Assembly: GCA_027618475.1 (NCBI GenBank)
Contig: JAQCEJ010000059.1
Span: forward strand, 1 to 32,286
DNA length: 32,286 nt
Direction: 5' to 3'
Source: Planctomycetota bacterium
Lineage (GTDB): Bacteria > Planctomycetota > Planctomycetia > Planctomycetales > Planctomycetaceae
Shown here: piece after piece, positions 25,045 through 32,286 of the stretch
How the letters are laid out: every line of letters starts with the position of its first letter
Numbering within the stretch: the first letter of the stretch is position 1
Program-made: the position numbers and the translations under genes
The notes under the pieces: generated by a model
Databases searched by the model: none
What the model saw: only the letters and a program-made list of their open reading frames with translations
Told to the model about the DNA's origin: nothing

Positions 25045-25665
25045 TTACGATTTCTTCTTCAACACCTGTTCGACGAGCGTACCGACATCGTCGGCGTGAA
25101 ATTCGTCTTCTTCTTTATACGCCTTGTCGTTGTCGAATTGTTTGACGAGTTTTCCCGATTGATCATAAACGAGCACCGTCGGCGTCGAACGGATGTCATT
25201 GTCATCGAGAAAATCGATAAACGCATCCGTCAGCGCAACATGCCGCGATGCGGAGGGATGCTTTTCGTGTAATTCGAACACCTGGGGAAGATAAAACGCC
25301 GGTGGCTTATCGTCGATACCGTCGTAATCACAGTTGATGTCGTAGAAGACGACATCGTCTTCGGTCCAGCGACGCGACAGCTCGGCATACGCGGGGAATT
25401 CGGCGAGACAGACGGCACACGTATTCGTCCAGATATTGACCACAACCACGCGTCCATCGAGCGTCTTGATCTCCTTCTGCACGTCGGCCCAGCTCATTTC
25501 GCTTACTTCTGTTGTTGTCGCGGTCGACGTCTCACCGGCCAACGGCACGACGGACGCTTCGGCAGGAAGACCTTCATCAAGCGACGTCGGCTCGCAGCCG
25601 GTGATGATCGCGGCCCACATGAGGTACGTGAAGAGTGTGACCCATCGAGAATAAGGCGTTGACAT
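25045..25665 (-). CDS. Thioredoxin-like (TlpA-type) lipoprotein
   Basis: A 206-residue protein with a leader ending in 'IITGC' (lipid Cys24), a low-complexity Thr/Ser/Glu linker, and a thioredoxin fold: 'VVVVNIWTNTCAVCLAEFPAYAEL' with the CAVC redox pair near residue 81-84 and 'STPTVLVYDQSGKLVKQF' containing the cis-Pro. AAGGA lies before the ATG at 25663-25665. It should act on disulfides on the outer side of the cytoplasmic membrane. It is likely co-transcribed with the GspF-like gene. The link between the two is not obvious. Confidence 0.88.
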   Translation of the reverse strand: MSTPYSRWVTLFTYLMWAAIITGCEPTSLDEGLPAEASVVPLAGETSTATTTEVSEMSWADVQKEIKTLDGRVVVVNIWTNTCAVCLAEFPAYAELSRRWTEDDVVFYDINCDYDGIDDKPPAFYLPQVFELHEKHPSASRHVALTDAFIDFLDDNDIRSTPTVLVYDQSGKLVKQFDNDKAYKEEDEFHADDVGTLVEQVLKKKS

Positions 25666-25859
25666 GTCATTCCTTTTTCGGCACGCCTGCCGATGTTATG
25701 CGTCCTTTCATTCTACAGGCCCAGGTCATGCACGGCGAGACGGATCGGCACCGTTTTGCCGACTCCTGAGATGTTGCGTTTCATCGATGAATCTGCCAGA
25801 GTGACGGTTTGAGTTTCGGATCACTTTCAACAGTTTTGCCTTTCTGACAGGCTTCGCAT

Positions 25860-26669
25860 ATGGATTTTCTTCAACTGGCCGGCAAGACGATTGTCGTCAC
25901 CGGAGTGGCCAACCGCAAAAGTGTGGCGTATCACATCGGGCGAGTGCTCCGCGAGGCGGGAGCGAACGTCGTCTACGCCGTCCGGTCGGAAGCCCGCCGA
26001 GAGTCGCTTGCGAAACTACTTGCTCCGGCTTCGATCTATGTGTGCGACGTCGCCGAGCAGACGCAGATCGATGCGCTACGCGACGCTTTGAAGAATGACG
26101 TCGGCACAATCGACGGTTTGGTCCATTCGATCGCGTTTGCCGATTACTCGGCGGGATGGTTGCCGTTTCACGAAACGCCCCGCGCGGCGTTCTTGCAGGC
26201 GGTCGACATTTCGTGCTTCTCGTTGATCGCCCTGTCGAATGCCCTCAAAGACTTGATGAACCCCGAGCATGGCAGCGTGGTGACGATTTCAATCTCGACG
26301 ACGCGCATGGCCGCCGAAAATTACGGCTACATGGCCCCTGTCAAGGCGGCTCTCGATTCGGCGGTCGCTTTTCTGGCGAAGTCATTTTCGCAGTTCTCGC
26401 AGATTCGCTTCAACGCCGTCTGCCCCGGTTTGCTGAAGACATCGGCATCGGCGGGGATTCCCGGTTACGTCGACAGCTACCTGTTCGCCGAGCAAGCGAC
26501 ACTACGGCATCGCGCCGTCGAGACCGAAGAAGTCGCCAACGCCGCGGCGTTTTTGTTGAGTCCACGATCATCGGGGATCAACGCGCAAGGATTGGTGATC
26601 GATGCGGGGATGGGGATTAACTATTTTGATCAGGGGTTGGTGAAAGGATCGACCCACCATCCACTTTGA
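25860..26669 (+). CDS. fabI: Enoyl-[acyl-carrier-protein] reductase, FabI-like SDR
   Basis: A 269-residue short-chain dehydrogenase of the FabI branch. The cofactor loop is '[14 protein letters not shown]', followed by '[11 protein letters not shown]', 'VHSIAFADY' and the catalytic Tyr-(x6)-Lys as Y155 and K162 in '[11 protein letters not shown]', with the FabI-type Met between. '[18 protein letters not shown]' replaces the usual 'NAISAGPIRTLAASGI'. FabI reduces enoyl-ACP in the last step of fatty acid elongation. The position of E. coli Tyr146 is Ile here. An FabI paralogue with another substrate is possible. The ATG at 25860 has only a weak AGG upstream. Confidence 0.82.
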   Translation: MDFLQLAGKTIVVTGVANRKSVAYHIGRVLREAGANVVYAVRSEARRESLAKLLAPASIYVCDVAEQTQIDALRDALKNDVGTIDGLVHSIAFADYSAGWLPFHETPRAAFLQAVDISCFSLIALSNALKDLMNPEHGSVVTISISTTRMAAENYGYMAPVKAALDSAVAFLAKSFSQFSQIRFNAVCPGLLKTSASAGIPGYVDSYLFAEQATLRHRAVETEEVANAAAFLLSPRSSGINAQGLVIDAGMGINYFDQGLVKGSTHHPL

Positions 26670-26806
26670 CAAATTCACCGGTCGCTGGTAGCGTGCCACC
26701 GGATGCAAATCGTGGGTGATCCTATTCAAGAAATGTCGGGTGTCGAAGCGTCGATAGGCCGAATGCTTGCGATGATCCTGATTCTGAATAAACGGTAGTT
26801 CTGCAC

Positions 26807-27151
26807 ATGACAGACGACATGTCAACGGCCCCGAAAAGTAATGAGCGACCCATGTGGCTGATGGCTTCACTCAGTTGTCTGTCGGCGTGGCTGACGTTCC
26901 TTCACATATTATTCATAAGTCTGTTGCCGGTGAACATGCTCTTTAGTGCGGAAGATCTCACCGGTACGCAGGGAATTGCGGCTCTGATCGTGATTGCCGG
27001 GCTCAGTATTGTCACTGCTGGTTTCGTTACCAGGTGGCAGCACCGCGTGTTGGCACGCCGCTCACGCGGCACCAATTACATCGTCCTCGCGATCCTGATT
27101 CTGTTAACGCTTCTGTTTTTACCAACACTGTTCGTGTACCCGATCAAATAA
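26807..27151 (+). CDS. Small membrane protein, unknown function
   Basis: A 114-residue protein with three predicted membrane helices, roughly at residues 18-44, 56-75 and 90-111, separated by a short loop and a basic 'RWQHRVLARRSRG' stretch that should face the cytosol. The composition is that of a real membrane protein rather than a shadow frame. No domain is recognised. ATG at 26807, with a second ATG four codons on; no strong ribosome-binding site. It stands 137 bp after fabI and converges on the redoxin gene. Confidence 0.6.
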   Translation: MTDDMSTAPKSNERPMWLMASLSCLSAWLTFLHILFISLLPVNMLFSAEDLTGTQGIAALIVIAGLSIVTAGFVTRWQHRVLARRSRGTNYIVLAILILLTLLFLPTLFVYPIK

Positions 27152-27202
27152 GACCGCAAAGAGGTCGGCGCAACAATGACGCCTCTCGACCCACACTGCA
27201 AT

Positions 27203-27799
27203 TTATTCAGCCGCCGGTTGCCCCGTGAAATACGCCGGTTCGCTACCGGCCTTCCATTTGATGTTGCAACCGATACTCGGCTTTTGCTCGGCGGGGACCG
27301 GCTGGCCGGCGAGCACCTGGTCGCACGCCTTCCGCAGATCGGCACCGGTGATCGCTTTGCCGTTGCCGGGACGGCTGTCGTCGAACTGACCGCGATAGAC
27401 GAGGTGCAGATCGTTATCGAACAAAAAGAAATCGGGGGTACAGGCGGCGTGAAACGCTTTCGCGGCCTCTTGCGTTCCGTCGAACAGATAGGGAAAGGTG
27501 TAACCGGCCTCTTTCGCTTCGGCTTTCATCGCGTCGGGTCCATCTTGCGGATACGCCTCGGCGTCGTTCGAACTGATGCCGACGATCGATAATCCCTTCG
27601 CCTGATATTCTTTCCCGAACTCGGCGAGGGCGCTGCGCAAGTGGACAACGAACGGGCAGTGATTGCACATGAAAATCACGAGCAGACCCTTGCCGCTGGA
27701 CACATCGGCGTTACCGATCGTGCGGCCGTCGACGTTGGGAAGAGAAAATTCGGGAAGTTTCGTGCCGAGCGGCAACATCGTGGATGCGGTTTTGACCAT
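27203..27799 (-). CDS. Thioredoxin-fold redoxin (AhpC/TSA-like)
   Basis: A 198-residue cytosolic protein, no signal peptide. It has 'LGTKLPEFSLPNVDGRTI', the active site 'FMCNHCPFVVHLRSAL' with a CNHC pair, 'GISSNDAEAYPQDGPDAM' and 'ACTPDFFLFDNDLHLVYRGQFDDSRPGNG', here quoted by parts of the family pattern. This is the thioredoxin-family peroxiredoxin-like group with CxxC-P common in planctomycetes and cyanobacteria. AAGGA eight nt before the ATG. Probable thiol-disulfide or peroxide chemistry; substrate unknown. Confidence 0.88.
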   Translation of the reverse strand: MVKTASTMLPLGTKLPEFSLPNVDGRTIGNADVSSGKGLLVIFMCNHCPFVVHLRSALAEFGKEYQAKGLSIVGISSNDAEAYPQDGPDAMKAEAKEAGYTFPYLFDGTQEAAKAFHAACTPDFFLFDNDLHLVYRGQFDDSRPGNGKAITGADLRKACDQVLAGQPVPAEQKPSIGCNIKWKAGSEPAYFTGQPAAE

Positions 27800-27881
27800 G
27801 ATCGTAATCCTTTCGTATGACGTAGAGTGGCTTTGAGCGACGGAACACCGCGCTGACCCACCACATGTGTATTACAGAATA

Positions 27882-29033
27882 TCAGCAGCCGCGGCAGCGG
27901 CGGACACGGCGTTGCCGGCGGACCGGTTCGTGGCCGCAACAATCACTCTCTGAATCGATCGATTCGTCCGAGATCGATTCATCTTCTGTCTCGTCGTCGG
28001 CATGCGTTTCTTCTTCCATGTCGGTCTCAACTTCGACGGCGGGGGGAGTCTCTTCTTCGGTCGTGGCCGGTTCGGTTGCGGCGGCTTCGATGACCGGTTG
28101 TGGCACGTCGCCGGCGAGCCAGCCACGATAGACACCGGCGACGTCGGCGGCTTCGGTATCTCCACTGTGGATATACATGCCGTATCGCAACCGCAATGTT
28201 CCACCGGCAGGAATGATGACCGGATCGGCGGGCTGTTCGCCGTTGGTGTATGATTTGGGACCGAACGGGCTGACCGAAAACAGTCCGTAATCGCGAACGT
28301 GATACCGCGATGGGCGGAAGTTGAGCGGGTGATCCATAATCGTCACGCCGAACGTTTTGCCGTCGACTTCACCGTCGTAATCGACCCACGCCGACATCTT
28401 GCCCCAGCATTCGGCGGTTCCTTTCAGGCCCTCGGCGTTGACGACGCGGCCGCCGACTTTTTCGCGCATCGAATCGATCATGCGAAAGCCAAACAGTCCT
28501 TCTTTGGTATCTTCGAACTCGACCATTTCATCGCCGGCCGAGAACGTGATGTCGTATGTGACCAAACGATTCGCATAAATGCTGATGCGCGTCGATTCGG
28601 TGACGGCGACGGTTTCACCATCGACGTTCCTCCATTCGTTAACGACGTCAAGCACGGCGGGGTTTCCTTCCGCCGTGACGATTTTGGTCGACGTGTTGAC
28701 GATCTTGCTTTTTTCGGCCCAGTGCTGGTTGCCGTTGATTTCGTCGACCGAGAGCCAGATTCCCTTATGATGTACGTGATCGAGTTTGTCTTCGGGTTTG
28801 GAATCGAGCCCGTCGATCGGTCGCGTGAGGATGGTCCCATCCGGCCCGCGCACCGGTGCGAAGAACGGTTTCGGGAATTTCGGATCGTTGTGAAAGACCG
28901 TGAATTCCTGACCGTCGATCGTGACGGCGATTTCGTGATCGCTTTCTGTGAGAGTAACGGTTTGGGCAAACGTCGATGAACTGACAAGAATCAGCGACAG
29001 ACATAACCCGAAAGTGGTAAGTCGTTTTTTCAC
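27882..29033 (-). CDS. DUF6807/PmoA-like exported protein with acidic, Cys-rich tail
   Basis: A 383-residue protein from GTG 29031-29033, set by AAGGAGA (29041-29047) seven nt upstream; longer frames to 29147 run into repeat DNA. A signal peptide ends near 'SSTFAQ'. The core (about residues 25-310) has 'LTRPIDGLDSKPEDKLDHVHHKGIWLS' (partly quoted), 'DITFSAGD' and 'DHPLNFRPSRYHVRDYGLFSVSPFG', the PmoA-like/DUF6807 family linked to sugar or membrane-bound oxidation genes in planctomycetes. Residues 312-383 are an unusual tail: Glu/Asp/Thr-rich, then 'DCCGHEPVRRQRRVRRCRGC'. The tail's role is unknown. Confidence 0.85.
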   Translation of the reverse strand: MKKRLTTFGLCLSLILVSSSTFAQTVTLTESDHEIAVTIDGQEFTVFHNDPKFPKPFFAPVRGPDGTILTRPIDGLDSKPEDKLDHVHHKGIWLSVDEINGNQHWAEKSKIVNTSTKIVTAEGNPAVLDVVNEWRNVDGETVAVTESTRISIYANRLVTYDITFSAGDEMVEFEDTKEGLFGFRMIDSMREKVGGRVVNAEGLKGTAECWGKMSAWVDYDGEVDGKTFGVTIMDHPLNFRPSRYHVRDYGLFSVSPFGPKSYTNGEQPADPVIIPAGGTLRLRYGMYIHSGDTEAADVAGVYRGWLAGDVPQPVIEAAATEPATTEEETPPAVEVETDMEEETHADDETEDESISDESIDSESDCCGHEPVRRQRRVRRCRGC

Positions 29034-29094
29034 GGGGGATTCTCCTTGAAGTTTTGGTAAAGTACGCATCGGTACGTTCGCTGTGTTATCTACA

Positions 29095-29140
29095 CCTCTC
29101 CCACCGGGAGAGGTCGGATGCGCAGCATCCGGGTGAGGGG
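29095..29140. repeat. REP-like element, copy 1
   Basis: Two hairpins: CCTCTCCC (29095-29102), ACC, GGGAGAGG (29106-29113); and CGGATGC (29115-29121), GCA, GCATCCG (29125-29131); followed by GGGTGAGGGG to 29140. It is an inverted, diverged copy of the element at 29189-29235, both between the DUF6807 gene start and the PVC cytochrome gene end. Confidence 0.6.
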
Positions 29141-29188
29141 CACGCACGACATTGATTCGTCATTGCTCGCAATCGAACGTCTACCTCT

Positions 29189-29235
29189 CCCCTCACCCCA
29201 CCGCTGCGCGGCGACCCTCTCCCACCGGGAGAGGG
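29189..29235. repeat. REP-like element, copy 2 (inverted relative to copy 1)
   Basis: It begins with CCCCTCACCC (29189-29198), continues with the small hairpin CCGC-TGC-GCGG (29201-29211), then CCCTCTCCC (29215-29223), ACC, GGGAGAGGG (29227-29235). The order matches the reverse complement of copy 1. The pair probably also ends transcription of the PVC cytochrome gene, whose stop lies 16 bp away but upstream transcripts come from the minus strand, so this lies on its promoter-distal side only for plus-strand reading. Confidence 0.6.
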
Positions 29236-29250
29236 TTGTGTTCCCTTTTC

Positions 29251-32200
29251 CTATTTCAATGTCCGTAAATACGCCAGCAAATCGGCGAGTTCCTGCGTCG
29301 AGAGCAGTTTATCGAACCCTTTAGGCATAATCGACGTCGGCGATTCTTTCATTTCGTCGATGTCGTCGCGGGCGATGCGAATCTCTTTGAGGTCGGCGGT
29401 CCGCAGCGTGACCGAGTCGGCCGACTGCTGGCTGATGATGCCGATGAGAACTTTTCCTTCGGTCGTAAGAATCAGATAAGGCCGGTACTCGCGGGCAAAC
29501 GTCGCGCTCGGGAGTACGACCGCTTCCAATAAATCTTCGGGTTTGCGGATACCGCCGATCTTCGTGAGATCGGGGCCGACGCGACCGCCGTCGGCGGCGA
29601 TGCGATGGCAACTTCCGCAGGCGGCCTTCTTGCCGAAGAAGATTTCCTTCCCCTGATCGGCGTTCCCGTCGACGACCTGCGGCAATAAGGCTTCGAGATG
29701 GGCTCGCTGAGCGGCGAGATCGACACCGAGCGATTTGAGCAGTTGCTCTGCCGCCGTCTGCACCGAGGGGGGGTACTTGCGTAAAATTCCCGCGAGTTCT
29801 TCGGGAGCAAGACTTCCTGCAGCACTCGAACTTTCAAGAGTTTTGACGAGTTGCAATCCGACCGCTTCGGTGTCGGACTTCGTGAACGCCTTGAGCAACA
29901 GCGGAACAGCGAGCGTACCGGCGCGGTCGAGGAGTTGCGTCAGTTCCTTCAGTTGAGGTTCACTCAGCGGCAAGTCGGAGAGTGCCCGAGCGGCGGAAAT
30001 CTGCACGAACGGGGGTGTCTCCTCACCAAACTGACCGACGAGGAACGCGAACTGGCTATTGCCAACGCTCGTGCTGCGCGTCGCCACGGCCGCGAGCGAT
30101 TCGACTTTCACGGCGTCGGTCGTCGATTCGTCAGCAATCAGTTTTAACAGTGCACTGTCAAACTGAGCGAGCTTACGGTCTTGAATGATCTGCAACGCCT
30201 GCAACTGCTGGTCGGCGTCGGTGTGTGAGAGCGTCGCGTCGATCAATCCGGTCCAGTCTCCCGGCAACTCGGCGAGCGGTGCCCGATAAATCACTTCCCA
30301 CAGCAACAATTTTACAGCGAGCGAGGTTTCCGACCGGTGCATCGTTTCGGCGATGAGTTGTTGAATCTCGGGCTGCGAGGCCTGTGCCAGCAAGAAACCA
30401 CGAACGACGGCGGAACGGCTGTCGTCCCAGTCGGCCTCTGCGAGCCAACTTCGCAACAAGTCGAGCGTTTCCGTTGCCCAGCCTTCGTGTTTGGTCATGA
30501 TCGCCAGAGCCTGCTGCTGCAGCGCGGGGTCGTCGGTGTCGAGCAGCGGTGTGACGAGTTCGCGCGTCAGATTGCCTTCGTCCATCTGATCGAGGGCGAT
30601 CAATGCGGCCCGGCGGACGACGGGGCTGGCGTCGCTCAGATACGGGATCGTTTTTTCGCGGTCGTTGATGCGGATGACGTTCCAGATCAACGCATGTTCG
30701 AGAATGCGGTCGGCATCGGCTTTTCGCAGACTTTCAAAAAGGGAGGCGAGAGCCGTTTCGCGCGCGGCGTCCGAATATCCCGGACCTTTCTCTCCTGCCC
30801 AGCCGAGCACGTTCGCGGCATCGCGTCGAACGGGAGGCGTATCGTTGACGACAAACGTTGTGAGCGATAACAGAGTCTCTTCCTGCTTGGAGGATCTCAG
30901 CCGCGTGCCGAGGGCCCGCATGGCCGTGAGGCGAACGGTTTCCTGCTCGTCGTTCAAACCGGTTGCAATCGCGAGCACGGCTTCTTCTTCGGGAATGCGC
31001 GACAACGCCCAGATCGCATTGCGGCGGGCTTCAACGCTTGCCGAAGTCTCGCTAACGACGTTTTTCAGCGGTTCGATGGCCGATTCGGACGACAACGCCA
31101 GCAGATCGATCGCATAATTTCGCACGGCGAAACGTTCATCATCGAGTAAGCCGATCAACTTCTCTGAAGAGAGTGACGCCAGCCCCATTTTGACGCCGCG
31201 GGGGTCGTCGAGTACCGGAGCATCCTTTTTACGAATGCGGTAGATCGACCCCATGAGTTCGGGCTTGGCGACCTGCGACACTGGGCAGCCGATGCGAAAC
31301 CAGCCACCGGTATCGATGACCAGCAAGCTGCCGTCGGCATCTTCGAGCACATCGGTCGGGTGAAAATCGGAATCGCTCGAGACGAGGAAATCTTCTTCCT
31401 GCGTCACAAACGTCGCCCCGCTGCGCTCGACTTTCGATCTCACGATTTTATGCGTGTTGAACAGGCAGGTGAAAACGTTCTGCTGATACTCTTCACCGAA
31501 ATGTGGCGAACGGTAGAACATCATGCCGGAGACGGCGACGTGCCCCATTTTTGTCATCGGCTGGAGCAGATCGCCGGTCCGTTTGAATTCGTTGACGGCG
31601 ATGTCGTAATGCGGATAGGTGCCTCCTTCGACCCAATGCATCAGACAATCGACGCGGGGATTGGTGAGGAGAATATTGACGGTCCCGAAGATTTCGCCTT
31701 CGGGGGTGAAATCGATTTCGACGGGGTTATCCATCCCGCCGCCGCAGTAAATCTGTACGTCGCTGCCATCGGTTTTGCACGAAAAAATGCGGGCGCCGAG
31801 CCCTTTGCTGGTGATGTTGCCTTCATCGTCTTTGAATTCGTGCCCATGCCGTCCTTCGACCCAGTAGATGCGTCCTTCGGGACCGAGAAAACAGCCATGC
31901 ACATCGGCGGCGTTTCCGGTGAAGCCGAACTTGGTGACGATCACCTCGCGATGATCGGCGACGCCGTCGTCGTCGGTGTCCTGCAGTTTCCACACGTTGG
32001 GTGGAGACGCGACGTATAAGGCATCGCGATACCAGAGGGCACCCATCGGAAAAGTCATGCGGTCGGCGAAAATCGTACTCTTGTCGAAGACCCCGTCGCC
32101 GTCGGTATCTTCGAGCATGCGGATGAAGTTGGGGAACTCGGTGAGCAGTTCGGCGGCGGGAAGATTCTTCCCCGCACTCTCGGCGATAAATAACCGCCCG

Positions 32201-32286
32201 CGGTCATCGAACTGAGCGAGCATCGGGTGCTCGACCAGCGGATGCCCGGCAACCCGTTCGATTGTGAACCCTTCGGGGACCGTTGG
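29251..32286 (-). CDS. PVC-type dehydrogenase/HEAT-repeat/cytochrome c protein (5' end outside window)
   Basis: The frame is open from the right window edge ('VPEGFTIERVAGHPLVEHPM') through at least 1011 residues. The N-terminal part is a beta-propeller dehydrogenase-like domain ('FDDRGRLFIAESAG', 'LEDTDGDGVFDKSTIF', 'GNAADVHG', 'VIDTGGWF'). The middle is a series of HEAT repeats. The C-terminus is a cytochrome c with heme motif CGSCH (bases 29605-29619), 'GRVGPDLTKIGG' and 'LLAYLRTLK' at the end. Such proteins are exported and abundant in Planctomycetota; they are thought to oxidise sugars or related compounds, but the substrate is not known. The true start and signal peptide are beyond the window. 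Confidence 0.92.
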   Translation of the reverse strand, partial: PTVPEGFTIERVAGHPLVEHPMLAQFDDRGRLFIAESAGKNLPAAELLTEFPNFIRMLEDTDGDGVFDKSTIFADRMTFPMGALWYRDALYVASPPNVWKLQDTDDDGVADHREVIVTKFGFTGNAADVHGCFLGPEGRIYWVEGRHGHEFKDDEGNITSKGLGARIFSCKTDGSDVQIYCGGGMDNPVEIDFTPEGEIFGTVNILLTNPRVDCLMHWVEGGTYPHYDIAVNEFKRTGDLLQPMTKMGHVAVSGMMFYRSPHFGEEYQQNVFTCLFNTHKIVRSKVERSGATFVTQEEDFLVSSDSDFHPTDVLEDADGSLLVIDTGGWFRIGCPVSQVAKPELMGSIYRIRKKDAPVLDDPRGVKMGLASLSSEKLIGLLDDERFAVRNYAIDLLALSSESAIEPLKNVVSETSASVEARRNAIWALSRIPEEEAVLAIATGLNDEQETVRLTAMRALGTRLRSSKQEETLLSLTTFVVNDTPPVRRDAANVLGWAGEKGPGYSDAARETALASLFESLRKADADRILEHALIWNVIRINDREKTIPYLSDASPVVRRAALIALDQMDEGNLTRELVTPLLDTDDPALQQQALAIMTKHEGWATETLDLLRSWLAEADWDDSRSAVVRGFLLAQASQPEIQQLIAETMHRSETSLAVKLLLWEVIYRAPLAELPGDWTGLIDATLSHTDADQQLQALQIIQDRKLAQFDSALLKLIADESTTDAVKVESLAAVATRSTSVGNSQFAFLVGQFGEETPPFVQISAARALSDLPLSEPQLKELTQLLDRAGTLAVPLLLKAFTKSDTEAVGLQLVKTLESSSAAGSLAPEELAGILRKYPPSVQTAAEQLLKSLGVDLAAQRAHLEALLPQVVDGNADQGKEIFFGKKAACGSCHRIAADGGRVGPDLTKIGGIRKPEDLLEAVVLPSATFAREYRPYLILTTEGKVLIGIISQQSADSVTLRTADLKEIRIARDDIDEMKESPTSIMPKGFDKLLSTQELADLLAYLRTLK

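Noticed and set aside
1-32286. tRNA genes, prophage or transposon genes
   Set aside because: No T-loop-like motif in gaps, no integrase, transposase or phage structural protein seen.

Overview
The window looks like a piece of chromosome from a member of the Planctomycetota, probably Planctomycetales. That placement is inferred from gene content: the tail of a DUF1501-type protein, a large PVC-type beta-propeller/HEAT/CxxCH cytochrome c, a DUF6807 (PmoA-like) protein, a TPR + FG-GAP/VCBS + ASPIC/UnbV protein, and many small lipoproteins. Base composition and codon style look uniform. I see no rRNA, tRNA, CRISPR array, transposase or phage gene.

Layout. 1-1732: a DUF1501 tail (+), two small FeoA proteins (-) and a rhomboid protease broken by a frameshift (+), followed by a palindromic intergenic repeat. 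2008-5925: a compact arsenosugar locus. The radical-SAM gene arsS (-) diverges from a single long gene that fuses two arsenosugar-type glycosyltransferases (+), followed by arsM (+). A strong nested hairpin separates arsM from the convergent rplU. 5998-14852: a long minus-strand run. Read 5' to 3' it holds three lipoprotein genes (two of them tandem paralogues), hpf, ptsN-like EIIA, an HPr, ptsI, then rne/rng and rplU. No sugar-specific EIIB/EIIC is present, so the PTS proteins look like a regulatory phosphorelay. Many genes in this run sit behind long untranslated gaps, the largest about 830 bp upstream of the ribonuclease gene.

15592-20070: an alpha/beta hydrolase, a small lipoprotein and the 1016-residue UnbV protein (+). 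20060-22083: hslVU (-), whose end overlaps the UnbV gene tail-to-tail. 22348-23886: yifB/comM-type ATPase (+). 23973-25665: a lone GspF/PilC-like membrane protein behind a thioredoxin-like lipoprotein (-). 25860-27151: a FabI-type reductase and a small membrane protein (+). 27203-32286: a redoxin, a DUF6807 protein with an odd acidic/Cys-rich tail, an inverted pair of REP-like repeats, and the PVC cytochrome, which runs off the right edge.

The most distinctive points are the fused glycosyltransferase in the arsenosugar locus, the structured gene-free stretch upstream of rne, the HPr with an altered active-site loop, the tandem lipoprotein family, and the paired REP-like elements whose stems differ in a compensatory way. 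No completely new system is demonstrated; these are candidates read by eye.
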